Source of the DNA: Streptomyces sp. NBC_00335
Lineage (GTDB): Bacteria; Actinomycetota; Actinomycetes; Streptomycetales; Streptomycetaceae
DNA length: 64,000 nt
Direction of reading: 5' to 3'
Assembly (NCBI RefSeq): GCF_036127095.1
Contig: NZ_CP108006.1
Span: 2,542,001-2,606,000, forward strand
The notes beneath the pieces are model-generated. The model made no database searches, was not told the DNA's origin, and saw only the letters and a list, made by a program, of their open reading frames with translations. The translations under genes were made by a program, and so were the position numbers. The stretch's first letter is position 1; each line of letters starts with the position of its first letter. Positions 7,012 through 20,110 of this stretch are shown here, piece after piece.

Positions 7012-8901
7012 ATGCCCACTCAAACCACCGGCGCTGGGGGGAAATTGACCAGCCAGAATCTACACATCGGGCCGGACGCGGCAGCGGACCGCTACCGCTT
7101 ACTCCGGTCCATCGGGCGCGGCGGGGAGGCCGTGCTCTATCTCGCGGAGATCGAGCTCGCGGGAGGATCCGAGCCCGTCGTCGTGAAGGTGCTCGACTCC
7201 AAGACCACGATCACCCCGGACGTCTTCGACCGGATCAGCCAGAAGTGGAACGAGCAGGCGGAACTGCTGCGCTTCGTCCACCGCCCCGGTGTCGTGGGCG
7301 TGCGGGAGCATTTCGAGGGGCCGCCGATCCACCGGCCCGGGGAGTCCTCGACGCTGACCGGGCGGGCCCTGGTCCTGGTCATGAACCACGTCGACGGACT
7401 CGACCTGCGGGACTGGCGGGCCGAGCGGACCCTCGCCACGGCCGCCGAGCGGCGCGAAGTGATGCGCACGCTGGAGCAGTTGGCCGACGTACTGGACTGG
7501 CTGCACTCGGGGAAGGCCACCCCCTCCGGGCGTCAGGTGATCCACGGTGACCTTTCCCCCGGCAATGTCATGGTCGACGCGCACGGGCAGGCCACCCTGG
7601 TGGACTTCGGCCTCAGCAAACTGACCGCCGACCACCAGACGGCCGAGGTGTGGTTCACCCAGGGCTACGCGGCGCCGGAGGTCTTCGAGGGGAAGCGGAC
7701 CCCGGGCGCGGACCGGTACGCCTTCGGGGCCCTCGCGTACTTCCTGCTGAGCGGGGAGTCCCCGCCCTCGACGCCCGAACTGCTGGCCGGGGCCCTCGTA
7801 CGGCTGCCGCAGTTCGCCGTACTGGACGCGGAGCAGCGGGCGCGGATCGCCTCCATCTACGCCGCCGACCCGCTGAAGCGTCCGGTGAACCTGGCGGGCT
7901 GGATGAAGGACATCCGCCGCGCGGTGGTGTCCACGACCTCCTCCACCTCGCAGCGCGTGGTCCACGACGCGGTGCCGGTACCGCCGGTGGCTCCCGCGGC
8001 CGCGGCCCCTGCCCCGCCGAAGCCCGTGGCCCCGCCGCAGCAGCCGTCACAGCCGCCGTCCGCGCCGGTGGCGGCCCCGACGCCGGCCCCGGCCGTCCCG
8101 GCGAGTCCCCCGGCGCAGCCGGTGTACGTCCCACCGCCCGTCGAGCCGGTCTACACCCCGCCGCCGGTGCAGGCGAGCGTGCCCGACGGGTACGGTCCCG
8201 CGGCCGTGTCCCGTACGGAACCGCTCCCCGAGCCGCCGCCGGCCCCGCGCAAGAAGCGGCGTACCGGGCTGGTGCTCGGGGCGCTGCTCGCCGTGCTGCT
8301 GGTGGCCGCGGGCACGGTGGTCGGCGTAAAGGTGCTCGGAGACAAGAAGGACGCGGACGACTCGAACACGGCGTCCGGCGGGGACAAGGCCGCCTCGTCC
8401 CCAGCCGTGACGCCGACCGCTTCCGCGGAGCCCACGCCCAGTGATTCCGCTCCCGAGAACTCCGCCGCTCCGTCGGACTCGGCGAGCCCCTCGGCTCCGG
8501 GGGTGCCGAAGGACACCAACGTCGCCGATCTGACACTGCTGCCGTCGGTCGGACAGGACAACGACTTCAAGGTCGGCTCCGCCAAGCTGAACACGCGGGA
8601 GTACGGGGCCGCCCTCCTCGGCAGCTGCTACTACGGTGCGACCGTCGAGTACGACGTGAACCGCGCCTGGTCCACGCTGGAGTTCACCGCGGGCATGGAC
8701 GACGGCTCGACCATGGAACAGGCCCGCATCAGCATCTCCGTGGACGATCAGCCCGCGCTCTTCTCGGAGGTGGTCCACCTGGGCAAGCCGGTCACCAAGT
8801 CCTTGGACATCAAGGGGGCCCTGCGTCTGCGGCTGAAGGTGGAGACGGGCTGCAAGGACTCCGGCAACGCCGTCATCGCCGCTCCCCAGCTCAAGCGGTA
8901 G
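7012..8901 (+). CDS. Membrane Ser/Thr protein kinase with extracellular NPCBM domain
   Basis: A protein of 629 residues. The kinase domain spans about residues 25-305: glycine loop SIGRGGEAVLY, ATP-binding Lys at VVVKVL (K59), catalytic loop VIHGDLSPGNVMVD (D180), LVDFGLSKL (D198) and GYAAPEVF. The usual HRD Arg is replaced by Gly (HGD), so activation need not depend on phosphorylation of the loop. A Pro/Ala-rich linker (320-412) leads to KKRR and one membrane helix at about 419-439. A Ser/Thr/Pro-rich stalk then leads to an NPCBM-like domain (505-629) that should face outside and may bind sugar. It converges on gatB across a strong shared terminator. Ligand and targets are unknown. Confidence 0.93.
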   Translation: MPTQTTGAGGKLTSQNLHIGPDAAADRYRLLRSIGRGGEAVLYLAEIELAGGSEPVVVKVLDSKTTITPDVFDRISQKWNEQAELLRFVHRPGVVGVREHFEGPPIHRPGESSTLTGRALVLVMNHVDGLDLRDWRAERTLATAAERREVMRTLEQLADVLDWLHSGKATPSGRQVIHGDLSPGNVMVDAHGQATLVDFGLSKLTADHQTAEVWFTQGYAAPEVFEGKRTPGADRYAFGALAYFLLSGESPPSTPELLAGALVRLPQFAVLDAEQRARIASIYAADPLKRPVNLAGWMKDIRRAVVSTTSSTSQRVVHDAVPVPPVAPAAAAPAPPKPVAPPQQPSQPPSAPVAAPTPAPAVPASPPAQPVYVPPPVEPVYTPPPVQASVPDGYGPAAVSRTEPLPEPPPAPRKKRRTGLVLGALLAVLLVAAGTVVGVKVLGDKKDADDSNTASGGDKAASSPAVTPTASAEPTPSDSAPENSAAPSDSASPSAPGVPKDTNVADLTLLPSVGQDNDFKVGSAKLNTREYGAALLGSCYYGATVEYDVNRAWSTLEFTAGMDDGSTMEQARISISVDDQPALFSEVVHLGKPVTKSLDIKGALRLRLKVETGCKDSGNAVIAAPQLKR

Positions 8902-8914
8902 CCCCGCCAGGCCC

Positions 8915-8964
8915 GCACGAAGGCGGCCCCGCACCGGAGAACCGGTGCGGGGCCGCCTTCGTGC
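8915..8964. terminator. Bidirectional terminator between the kinase gene and gatB
   Basis: A 23-bp perfect stem (gcacgaaggcggccccgcac... with its complement) closes on the four-base loop agaa at 8938-8941. It lies between two convergent stop codons and can serve both strands. Confidence 0.9.
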
Positions 8965-8975
8965 GTACGGTGCGA

Positions 8976-10484
8976 CTACTCGGAGACGCCCAGCCGCTCC
9001 AGGATGAGCTCCTTGACGCGTGCCGCGTCGGCCTGGCCGCGGGTGGTCTTCATGACCGCTCCGACCAGCGCGCCGACGGCGGCGATCTTGCCGCCGCGGA
9101 TCTTGTCGGCGATGCCCGCGTTGCCCGCGATGGCCTCGTCCACGGCCGCGCCGAGCGCGCCCTCGTCCGAGACGACCTTCAGGCCGCGCTTCTCGACGAC
9201 CTCGTCCGGGGTGCCCTCGCCGGCGAGGACGCCTTCGAGGACCTGGCGGGCCAGCTTGTCGTTGAGCTCACCGGCCGCCACCAGGGCCGCGACGCGCGCG
9301 ACCTGGACGGGGGTGATGGGCAGCTCGTCGACGACGACGCCCTGCTCGTTGGCGTTGCGCGCCAGCTCGCCCATCCACCACTTGCGGGCGGCGGTCGAGT
9401 CGGCGCCGGCCTCGATGGTGGCGACGATGGAGTCCACCGCGCCCGCGTTGAGGATCGACTGCATGTCGTGCTCGGTGACGCCCCACTCCTGGAGGAGGCG
9501 GTTGCGGCGCACGCGCGGCATCTCCGGCAGGCCGGAGCGCAGCTCCTCGACCCAGGTGCGGGCCGGGGCGATCGGGACCAGGTCGGGCTCCGGGAAGTAC
9601 CGGTAGTCCTCGGCGTTGTCCTTGATGCGGCCGGCCGTGGTGGAGCCGTCCTCCTCGTGGAAGTGCCGGGTCTCCTGCACGATCGAGCCGCCGGAGGAGA
9701 GCACCGCCGCGTGGCGCTGGATCTCGAAGCGGGCGGCGCGCTCGACGGAGCGCAGCGAGTTGACGTTCTTCGTCTCGCTGCGGGTGCCGAACTCGGACTC
9801 GGGGGTGGGGCGCAGCGACAGGTTGACGTCGCAGCGCATCTGGCCCTTGTCCATGCGGGCCTCGGAGACGCCGAGCGCCTTGATGACCTCGCGCAGTTCG
9901 GCGACGTACGCCTTGGCCACCTCGGGGGCGCGCTCGCCCGCGCCCTCGATCGGCTTGGTGACGATCTCGATGAGGGGGATGCCGGCACGGTTGTAGTCCA
10001 GCAGCGAGTGGGACGCGCCGTGGATGCGGCCGGTGGCGCCGCCGACGTGCAGCGACTTGCCGGTGTCCTCCTCCATGTGGGCGCGCTCGATCTCCACGCG
10101 GAAGATCTCGCCGTCCTCCAGCTGGACGTCGAGGAAGCCGTTGAAGGCGATCGGCTCGTCGTACTGGGAGGTCTGGAAGTTCTTCGGCATGTCCGGGTAG
10201 AAGTAGTTCTTCCGGGCGAAGCGGCACCACTCGGCGATCTCGCAGTTCAGCGCGAGACCGATCTTGATGGCGGACTCGATGCCGATCTCGTTGACGACCG
10301 GCAGCGCGCCGGGCAGGCCGAGACAGACCGGGCAGGTCTGCGAGTTGGGGTCGGCGCCCAGCTCGGTCGAGCAGCCGCAGAACATCTTGGTCTTCGTGCC
10401 GAGCTCGACATGGACCTCCAGGCCCATGACGGGGTCGTACGACGCGAGGGCGTCCTCGTACGACAGCAGTTCAATGGCAGTCAC
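8976..10484 (-). CDS. gatB: Asp-tRNA(Asn)/Glu-tRNA(Gln) amidotransferase subunit B
   Basis: Transamidase subunit that binds the mischarged tRNA and phosphorylates its Glu or Asp before amidation. 502 residues, normal length. The signature [19 protein letters not shown] with the paired Cys of CPVCLGLPG (zinc site) is near the N-terminus. [13 protein letters not shown] and DVNLSLRP follow, and the C-terminal 150 residues form the GatB/Yqey tRNA-binding tail. It is the last gene of the gatC-gatA-gatB run and is separated from gatA by an 83-residue gene. Confidence 0.98.
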   Translation of the reverse strand: MTAIELLSYEDALASYDPVMGLEVHVELGTKTKMFCGCSTELGADPNSQTCPVCLGLPGALPVVNEIGIESAIKIGLALNCEIAEWCRFARKNYFYPDMPKNFQTSQYDEPIAFNGFLDVQLEDGEIFRVEIERAHMEEDTGKSLHVGGATGRIHGASHSLLDYNRAGIPLIEIVTKPIEGAGERAPEVAKAYVAELREVIKALGVSEARMDKGQMRCDVNLSLRPTPESEFGTRSETKNVNSLRSVERAARFEIQRHAAVLSSGGSIVQETRHFHEEDGSTTAGRIKDNAEDYRYFPEPDLVPIAPARTWVEELRSGLPEMPRVRRNRLLQEWGVTEHDMQSILNAGAVDSIVATIEAGADSTAARKWWMGELARNANEQGVVVDELPITPVQVARVAALVAAGELNDKLARQVLEGVLAGEGTPDEVVEKRGLKVVSDEGALGAAVDEAIAGNAGIADKIRGGKIAAVGALVGAVMKTTRGQADAARVKELILERLGVSE

Positions 10485-10499
10485 AGTGGAAATTCCCTC

Positions 10500-10751
10500 T
10501 CAGCCCAGCAGGACGTCGTCGTCGCCGAGACGCTTCAGCTCGCGGTACAGGATCGCGAGGCCGGTGACGATGGCGGCGGCGGACACGACGGCGTCGATCA
10601 GCTTCAGCGTGTCGTGCTCGGTGCGGGCCTTCTTGGCCTGCTTGACCACGCTGAGGGCACCGAAAGCGGTGGTGCCGATCGACAGGTACGTACCGGACTT
10701 GGACTTCCTGAAGCCCTTGGCCTTGGACAGCGCACTCGTGTTGGAACTCAC
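10500..10751 (-). CDS. Small conserved protein inside the gat operon
   Basis: An 83-residue protein. The N-terminal third is basic ([18 protein letters not shown]). The C-terminal part holds [20 protein letters not shown], a possible single membrane helix, followed by [11 protein letters not shown]. Its start overlaps the gatA stop by 4 bases and its stop is 15 bases before gatB, so it is translated with the gat genes. I recognise no family. The position suggests a streptomycete-specific passenger or accessory factor. Confidence 0.75.
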   Translation of the reverse strand: MSSNTSALSKAKGFRKSKSGTYLSIGTTAFGALSVVKQAKKARTEHDTLKLIDAVVSAAAIVTGLAILYRELKRLGDDDVLLG

Positions 10752-12259
10752 AGCGACGGAGCCTCCTCAAGCAGCGGGTGGCCCCAGCGCTCGACGAAGG
10801 CGGCCTCGACTGCGGCACCCACCTTGTACAGGCGGTCGTCCTTCATCGCCGGGGCGATGATCTGGAGCCCGACCGGCAGACCGTCCTCCGGGGCCAGGCC
10901 GCAGGGCAGCGACATGGCGGAGTTGCCGGCCAGGTTGGTCGGGATGGTGCACAGGTCCGCGAGGTACATCGCCAGCGGGTCGTCGGTGCGCTCACCGATC
11001 GCGAAGGCGGTGGTGGGCGTGGTCGGGGAGACGATCACGTCGACCTGCTCGAAGGCCTTCTCGAAGTCCCGCGTGATGAGCGTGCGGACCTTCTGGGCGG
11101 AGCCGTAGTACGCGTCGTAGTAGCCGGAGCTGAGCGCGTACGTGCCGAGGATGATGCGGCGCTTGACCTCGTCGCCGAAACCGGCTTCGCGGGTCAGGGC
11201 GGTGACGTCCTCGGCGGACTTGGTGCCGTCGTCGCCGACGCGCAGGCCGTAGCGCATGGCGTCGAAGCGGGCCAGGTTCGAGGAGCACTCGGACGGCGCG
11301 ATCAGGTAGTACGCGGCCATCGCGAGGTCGAAGGACGGGCAGTCCAGCTCCACGATCTCGGCGCCCAGCTCCTTGAGGAGGGCGACGGACTCGTTGAACC
11401 GCTGGACGACGCCGGCCTGGTAGCCCTCGCCTGCGAACTGCTTGACGACACCGACGCGCATGCCGGCGACGGACCCGTTGCGGGCCGCCTCGACGACCGG
11501 CGGGACCGGGGCGTCGATGGAGGTCGAGTCCATCGGGTCGTGGCCGGCGATGACCTCGTGGAGGAGGGCCGCGTCCAGGACCGTACGGGCGCAGGGGCCG
11601 CCCTGGTCGAGGGAGGAGGAGAAGGCCACCATGCCGTAGCGGGAGACGCCGCCGTAGGTGGGCTTCACGCCGACGGTGCCGGTGAGGGCGGCGGGCTGGC
11701 GGATGGAACCGCCGGTGTCCGTGCCGATGGCCAGCGGCGCCTGGAAGGCGGCCAGCGCGGCCGCGGAGCCGCCGCCGGAGCCGCCGGGGACCCGGGTGAG
11801 GTCCCAGGGGTTGCCGGTGGGCCCGTAGGCGCTGTTCTCGGTGGAGGACCCCATGGCGAACTCGTCCATGTTGGTCTTGCCGAGGATGACGACGTCGGCT
11901 TCCTTCAGCTTGCGCGTCAGGGTGGCGTCGTACGGCGGGATCCAGCCTTCGAGGATCTTCGAGCCGACGGTGGTGGGGATCCCGACGGTGGTGAAGATGT
12001 CCTTGAGGGCGAGCGGTACGCCGGCCAGCGGGCCGAGCTTCTCGCCGCGCTCGCGCTTGGCGTCGACGGCGGCCGCCTGGGCCAGCGCGCCCTCGCGGTC
12101 GACGTGCAGGAAGGCGTTGACCTTCTCGTCGGTCGCCCCGATGCGGGCCAGGTGGGCCTCGGTGACCTCGACGGCCGTGAGCTCGCCGGAGGCGATCTTC
12201 TCGGCGGTCTGGGCGGCCGTGAGCCGGATGATGTCGATGGTGCTGTTGATGTCAGCCAT
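10748..12259 (-). CDS. gatA: Asp-tRNA(Asn)/Glu-tRNA(Gln) amidotransferase subunit A
   Basis: The glutaminase subunit, which frees ammonia from glutamine and channels it to GatB. 503 residues, normal length. The amidase signature is complete: [15 protein letters not shown] holds the catalytic Lys, and [13 protein letters not shown] followed by [15 protein letters not shown] holds the two catalytic Ser residues. It follows gatC by 5 bases and overlaps the next small gene by 4. Confidence 0.98.
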   Translation of the reverse strand: MADINSTIDIIRLTAAQTAEKIASGELTAVEVTEAHLARIGATDEKVNAFLHVDREGALAQAAAVDAKRERGEKLGPLAGVPLALKDIFTTVGIPTTVGSKILEGWIPPYDATLTRKLKEADVVILGKTNMDEFAMGSSTENSAYGPTGNPWDLTRVPGGSGGGSAAALAAFQAPLAIGTDTGGSIRQPAALTGTVGVKPTYGGVSRYGMVAFSSSLDQGGPCARTVLDAALLHEVIAGHDPMDSTSIDAPVPPVVEAARNGSVAGMRVGVVKQFAGEGYQAGVVQRFNESVALLKELGAEIVELDCPSFDLAMAAYYLIAPSECSSNLARFDAMRYGLRVGDDGTKSAEDVTALTREAGFGDEVKRRIILGTYALSSGYYDAYYGSAQKVRTLITRDFEKAFEQVDVIVSPTTPTTAFAIGERTDDPLAMYLADLCTIPTNLAGNSAMSLPCGLAPEDGLPVGLQIIAPAMKDDRLYKVGAAVEAAFVERWGHPLLEEAPSL

Positions 12260-12264
12260 GGTGA

Positions 12265-12561
12265 TTAGTCCTCCCCCAGGATCTGCGGCACCTTGAAACG
12301 CTGCTGCTCCTGGGCGGGAGCGCCGGAAAGCGCCTGCTCGGGGGTGAGCGACGGACGGACCTCGTCCGCGCGCATGACGTTCGTCAGCGGCAGCGGGTGG
12401 GAGGTCGGCGGGACGTCTTGGTCGGCGACCTCGGAAACGCGGGCGACCGCGCCGATGATGTCGTCGAGCTGTCCAGCGAAGTGGTCGAGCTCTTCGCTCT
12501 TCAGCTCCAGACGTGCCAGCCGAGCGAGGTGGGCGACCTCCTCGCGCGTGATGCCAGGCAT
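12265..12561 (-). CDS. gatC: Asp-tRNA(Asn)/Glu-tRNA(Gln) amidotransferase subunit C
   Basis: A 98-residue stabilising subunit that wraps around GatA and Gat[21 protein letters not shown] is the standard GatC N-terminus, and [16 protein letters not shown] with KVPQILGE is the standard C-terminus. The ATG at 12561 has GAGGA about nine bases upstream; the frame is open further upstream, but that part is Arg/Pro-rich. It is the first gene of the operon. Confidence 0.96.
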   Translation of the reverse strand: MPGITREEVAHLARLARLELKSEELDHFAGQLDDIIGAVARVSEVADQDVPPTSHPLPLTNVMRADEVRPSLTPEQALSGAPAQEQQRFKVPQILGED

Positions 12562-12999
12562 GCAGCGATCCTCTGGGGGTTCGAGTGTGTAGGTTTCGGC
12601 CCCAATCCTATGGGGCCCCGCCCCCGCCCGGCGCCCCGGTTTGCCGCCGGGGCGGTACGAAGGCCCCGCGCGGGCCGATTTCCGCCATGGGGCGGGCCGC
12701 CCGTGGGACCGGGCACCGCCCGTGCCCGGCTGCGGATGCACCGCTGCGCGGGGCGAAGTCCCCGCTGCGACCCTTGCCGCTGCGCGGGGCGGAGTTCCCC
12801 TACCCGCCCTTCCCCCGTTCCCCGGGCTCCGCCCGGACCCCCTGGGGCTCCGCCCCAGACCCCGCGCCTCAAACGCCGGCGAGGCTGGAGTGTGCCGCGC
12901 AGCGGCATCTCCAGCCCGTCCGGCGTTTGAGGACCGGGTCCGGGCGGAGCCCGGAGAACGGGGGAAGGGCGGGTAGGGGACGGCCCCGCAGGGCAGGCG
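12562..12999. other. Intergenic region with a large dispersed palindrome
   Basis: 438 bases upstream of gatC, which must include the gat promoter near 12570-12650. The right two thirds are the palindromic repeat listed at 12798-12979. No gene is supported; open frames here are GC artefacts. Confidence 0.7.
12798..12979. repeat. Nested palindromic intergenic repeat, copy 1
   Basis: Outer arms (cctacccgcccttccccc... at 12798-12841, complement at 12936-12979) and inner arms (cctcaaacgccggcgaggct at 12867-12886, complement near 12913-12932) fold into one long hairpin. The core cctcaaacgccggcg is a very common intergenic word in Streptomyces. Further copies lie near 26770-26955 and 28744-28800. 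Confidence 0.85.
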
Positions 13000-13470
13000 T
13001 CAGGACGGGACGGTCAGCTCGGCGCGGGCGGCCGCCACGGTTTCGGGCAGGGTGGAGTGGACCGTGAGGTCCGGCCTCGAGAGGGACAGCTGCGTGACGA
13101 CGTCCGCACGCCGCGGGTAGCCGGGGTCGGCGCCGACGACCAGGCGGCGGCCCGGGGTGGCCGCGGCCGCGCCGAGTTCGTACAGGGTGATCGGCTGGAC
13201 CGTGAGGGACGCGTCGCACGCCGGGAACCAGAACAACGTCAGGTCCGCCCGCAGCAGGTGCGCGTACTCCCACGCGATCTGGACGTCCGTCTGCGAAGGG
13301 TCGGACACGTCGAAGTCCGCCCGCCGCGGGTTGAGCACGACGAAGTCGGCCAGAGCGGCCGCCGCCTGGGGCTGCCAGCGCGGACAGTGCGTGATCCCGC
13401 CCGCCAGGAAGACCGACGGCGGGTCGCCCGGCGCGGGCCGGTGCACCGCCGGTGCCTCCACGTACCTCAC
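13000..13470 (-). CDS. Nucleoside 2-deoxyribosyltransferase-like protein
   Basis: A 156-residue protein. SVFLAGGITHCPRWQPQAAA is the N-terminal strand and glycine loop of the family, followed by DVQIAWEYAHLLRADLTLFW and LTVQPITLYELGAAAATPGR, which hold the Asp and catalytic Glu positions. These enzymes cleave or exchange the N-glycosidic bond of deoxynucleosides or related nucleotides. The GTG start overlaps the stop of the upstream GGDEF-EAL gene (GTGA), so the two are translationally coupled. The coupling to a cyclic-di-GMP enzyme is notable; the substrate is unknown. Confidence 0.82.
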   Translation of the reverse strand: MRYVEAPAVHRPAPGDPPSVFLAGGITHCPRWQPQAAAALADFVVLNPRRADFDVSDPSQTDVQIAWEYAHLLRADLTLFWFPACDASLTVQPITLYELGAAAATPGRRLVVGADPGYPRRADVVTQLSLSRPDLTVHSTLPETVAAARAELTVPS

Positions 13471-15668
13471 GGGGACTGCGCCGCCGCCGCGGACGCCGCC
13501 TCCGCGGCCAGCTCCGCCGTGATGTCCGCCGGCCGCCGCCAGCCGCGCTCCCCGCGGGCCAGCAGCCAGGCCGTGGCCTCCTGCGGAGGCATCGCGGCGG
13601 CGACCAGCCAGCCCTGGACGGCGTCGCAGCCCAGGTCGCGCAGGCGCTCCCACGTCTCGTCGTCCTCGACGCCCTCCGCGACGACCAGCAGGCCCAGCGA
13701 GTGGGCGAGGTCCACCGTGCAGCGGACGATCTCCGCGTCCTGGGCGTCCACCGCGAGCCTCGCCACGAACGACCGGTCGATCTTCAGTTCGCTGACCGGC
13801 AGCCGCCGCAGGTGGACGAGGGAGGAGTAGCCCGTGCCGAAGTCGTCGAGGGACATCTTCACGCCGTGGCCGGTCAGCCCGGCCATGGTGTCGGCGGCCC
13901 GCTGCGGGTCCTCCAGCAGGACGTGCTCCGTTATCTCCAGCTGGAGCCCGCTCGCCGGGACCCCGTGCCGGGCGAGGCGCGCGGCCACGGCGCCCGCGAA
14001 GCCGGGGGTGTGGACGTCGCGCGGCGACACGTTGACGGCGACCGGGACCTTGAGGCCCTGGGCCCGCCACCGGGCGACCTGCGCGAGCGCGGTCTCCAGT
14101 ACGTACTCGGTCAGGTGGGGCATCAGCCCGGAGGTCTCCGCGATCGCGATGAACTCGTCCGGGGAGACCCGCCCGCGTTCCGGGTGCACCCAGCGCACCA
14201 GTGCTTCCAGCCCGGCCACCTTGCCGTCGAAGCGGACCTTCGGCTGGTAGTGCAGTTCCACCTCGCCCGCGTCCAGCGCCCGGCGCAGGTCGCCCAGCAG
14301 GCCGAGCCGGTCGGGGGTGTTGCTGTCGCGCTTGGACTCGTAGACCTCGACTCCGGTCCGGTCCCGCTTCGCCTGGTACATGGCGACGTCGGCGCGGCGC
14401 AGCAGTCCCTCCGCGTCCAGCGCGTGGTCGGGGAAGACGGCGAGGCCGGCGCTGGCTTCCAGGACCAGGGTCAGGCCGTCCAGGTCGAGGGGGGAGCTGA
14501 GTTCGGCGACCAGGTTGCGGGCGATCCGCTGGGCGCTGGTGGTGGAGTCCGCGATGGGCAGGAGGACGGCGAACTCGTCGCCGCCCAGCCGGGCCGCCTC
14601 GGCGTCCGGGGGCAGGGCCTGGCGCAGCCGGTCCGCGATCTGCAGGAGCAGCCGGTCGCCGGCGAGGTGGCCGAGGGTGTCGTTGACCGCGCGGAAGCGG
14701 TCCAGGTCGATCAGGACCAGCGCCGCGCGGGTGCCCGACCGTTCGGCCTGGTCGAGGGCGCTCCAGGCCCGCTCCAGCAGCCACTGCCGGTTGGGCAGTC
14801 CGGTGAGCGGGTCCCGCAGCTGCTCCTCGGCGCGCGCCCGGGCGATCCACAGCGTGGAGTCCAGGGCGATCAGCGGTACGGCGAACAGCGGCAGCAGTAC
14901 GGGCTGCGATTCGGCGACCACGCAGATCAGCGGGGCGATGCCGAGGAGCGCGACGGCGACCAGGGCCTGGCGCAGCAGCGCGGTACGGGCGACCGTGGGC
15001 AGTCCCCCGCCGCTCGGGGCGAGCGCGAGCCACAGCAGGAGGCGGGTGACGAGCAGGTAGGCGAGCGCGACGAAGACGACTTCGGGTACCGCGTCGAGCT
15101 CCCAGCCGGTGGGCTTCCACGGATCCTCGACGGAGGGCGACTCGCCGAACGCGGCGAGGACGAGGGCGCCCGCGCCGATGCCGAGGATGTCGGTGGCTCC
15201 GTGCAGCAGGCCCTGGCGCCAGCGGTGCCTGCGGGCGGCGCCGACGAGGGAGACCACGGCGAGGGAGACCAGCCCGGCGGGGACCCATCCGTAGAGGATG
15301 AGGACGCCGAGGGTGAGGGCCGCGCCCGATCCGGTGCCGCCCCACCAGCGGTCGCGGCCGAGGGCGACGAGGTGGCCGACGATGATGCCGGTGAGCAGGG
15401 CGAGCGCCCAGCCGACCGGGCCGCCGGGGAACAGGGCGTGACGGCTGGTCAGCGCGGTGACGACGCCGATGCCGAGCACGAGGGCGGCGAGGCCCACGAC
15501 GGCGAAGGGCAGCGCGGCGCGGCGGCCGGTCGGGCCCTGGCCCGCGCCGGTGTCGAGCGGTCGCGCTTGCGGTGTCCTGGAACCCAGGACACCGAGCCGG
15601 CCCGTCCGCATGGACGGGAACTCCCCGCCGAAATCTGGTGACGGGTCGGCGCTTTCGGTGGGTTTCAT
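13467..15668 (-). CDS. rmdB: Membrane GGDEF-EAL cyclic-di-GMP enzyme (RmdB type)
   Basis: A protein of 733 residues. About eight membrane helices fill residues 40-265. The GGDEF domain follows (PLTGLPNRQW, RLGGDEFAVLLP) with no RxxD inhibitory site visible. The EAL domain is complete: GLEALVRW, NVSPRDV, EITEHVLLED, DDFGTGYSS, LKIDRSF, VVAEGVED and QGWLVA. All phosphodiesterase residues are present, so cyclic-di-GMP breakdown is likely; cyclase activity is possible. In S. coelicolor the membrane protein RmdB is encoded next to ligA, as here; that identity is from memory and synteny. The ATG at 15668 is preceded by GAGAGGGA. Confidence 0.9.
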   Translation of the reverse strand: MKPTESADPSPDFGGEFPSMRTGRLGVLGSRTPQARPLDTGAGQGPTGRRAALPFAVVGLAALVLGIGVVTALTSRHALFPGGPVGWALALLTGIIVGHLVALGRDRWWGGTGSGAALTLGVLILYGWVPAGLVSLAVVSLVGAARRHRWRQGLLHGATDILGIGAGALVLAAFGESPSVEDPWKPTGWELDAVPEVVFVALAYLLVTRLLLWLALAPSGGGLPTVARTALLRQALVAVALLGIAPLICVVAESQPVLLPLFAVPLIALDSTLWIARARAEEQLRDPLTGLPNRQWLLERAWSALDQAERSGTRAALVLIDLDRFRAVNDTLGHLAGDRLLLQIADRLRQALPPDAEAARLGGDEFAVLLPIADSTTSAQRIARNLVAELSSPLDLDGLTLVLEASAGLAVFPDHALDAEGLLRRADVAMYQAKRDRTGVEVYESKRDSNTPDRLGLLGDLRRALDAGEVELHYQPKVRFDGKVAGLEALVRWVHPERGRVSPDEFIAIAETSGLMPHLTEYVLETALAQVARWRAQGLKVPVAVNVSPRDVHTPGFAGAVAARLARHGVPASGLQLEITEHVLLEDPQRAADTMAGLTGHGVKMSLDDFGTGYSSLVHLRRLPVSELKIDRSFVARLAVDAQDAEIVRCTVDLAHSLGLLVVAEGVEDDETWERLRDLGCDAVQGWLVAAAMPPQEATAWLLARGERGWRRPADITAELAAEAASAAAAQSP

Positions 15669-16056
15669 GCCCGTCCCTCTCACAGCCGGCGATGCCGATG
15701 CCACGCGATGGCCCCGATGTCATGCCATCACGGCCGGAATCGTGTCAAGCAGCCGTGCACGACAGGCGCACCCCTCAACAGTAGGACGCGGGAGGCGCCC
15801 AGGGGCAGCGGTCGGCGGCGGTTGCCCGAATACGACCCAGCCATCCTCATCAGTACGGTATCCGCCGAACGGGTGAGTTTGGACCAGGACCCTCCGGCCA
15901 CCCGTCCGATGATCCGACAGGCCACGGGCCCGCCACCAGCCTTGTACCGGCCTCGCGGGGGCCCGGTACCAGCCGTGCCCCCGCGGATGTCACCGCCGTC
16001 CGCGCCCGGCGCGCGCCCGCTCGTACGGCCGCACGCCACGCATCCGTTCGCCTTCG
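15669..16056. other. Intergenic region between ligA and rmdB
   Basis: 388 bases holding the rmdB promoter region and the ligA terminator. I see no gene, no strong promoter hexamers and no other repeat. Confidence 0.5.
15954..15985 (-). terminator. Hairpin downstream of ligA
   Basis: Arms cgcgggggc (15954-15962) and gcccccgcg (15977-15985) form a perfect 9-bp stem, about 70 bases past the ligA stop. There is no clear U tract, which is usual in this group. Confidence 0.55.
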
Positions 16057-19290
<3,234 letters not shown>

Positions 19291-19294
<4 letters not shown>

Positions 19295-19980
19295 CGGCCG
19301 GGCCTGACGGTGAGGTCGGTGACCACGGCGTCGCGGGGCAGGTCGACGGCCATCACGATGGTGGTCGCGACGGACTCGGGGTCGATCCAGTCGGCGGCGT
19401 CGTAGGACTCGCCCTCCTGGGAGCGGACCTTGGCCTGCATGGGGGTGGCGGTGCGGCCGGGGTAGACGGAGGTGACGCGGATGCCGTTCTCCTTCTCCTC
19501 CGCCCGCAGGGAGTCGGCGAGGGCCTTCAGCCCGTGCTTGGAGGCGGCGTACGCGCTCCAGTCGGCGTGGGCGGCGAGCCCGGCGCCGGAGTTCACGAAC
19601 ACGATGGTGGTGTGGGAGGCACGCAGGGTCGGCAGCAGGAGCCGGGTGACCTCGGCGGGGGCGATGAGGTTGACGTTGAGCTGCTGGTGCCAGGTCTTGG
19701 GGCGCAGCTCCCCCACCGGGCCGAGGTCCACGATGCCGGCGATGTGCAGGAGCGAGTCGATCCGCTCCGGGATCGCCTGCTTGGAGAAGGCCCACGACAG
19801 CCGGTCGGGGTCGGCGAGGTCTCCGACGAGCGCGCTGGATCCGGGGTACCGGTCGGTGAGCTGCCGGGCGCGGGCGGCGTCGCGGGCGAGCAGGACGAGG
19901 TCGTCGCCGCGGGCGTGCAGCCGGGCGGCGACGGCGGCACCGATGCCAGAGCCGGCGCCGGTGATCAGGTGAGTAGCCAT
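19291..19980 (-). CDS. SDR family oxidoreductase
   Basis: A 229-residue classical short-chain dehydrogenase. The cofactor loop is HLITGAGSGIGAAVAARLHARG, followed by GDLADPD, a variant LLHIAGI in place of NNAG, Ser in FVNSGAG, and the catalytic YAASKHG (Y-x-x-x-K). The C-terminal region is short. The ATG at 19980 gives the standard N-terminus; an in-frame ATG three codons upstream at 19989 is possible. Substrate is unknown. It forms an operon with the MetE-like gene. Confidence 0.88.
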
Positions 19981-20110
19981 AGCGCCCATGCTCGCATCCG
20001 GGCCGGGCCCCCGGTCCAACCGTCCGAACCCCAGCGGACCGGGTACCGGCGACCGGGGCACGGCAGCCCGGTCCGGCGCACGGTGCCGGTCCCCCGATCC
20101 GCGCCCGTCG

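Noticed and set aside
8961..12268. Long plus-strand open frames opposite gatB and gatA
   Set aside because: No family pattern; they mirror third-position GC of the gat genes.
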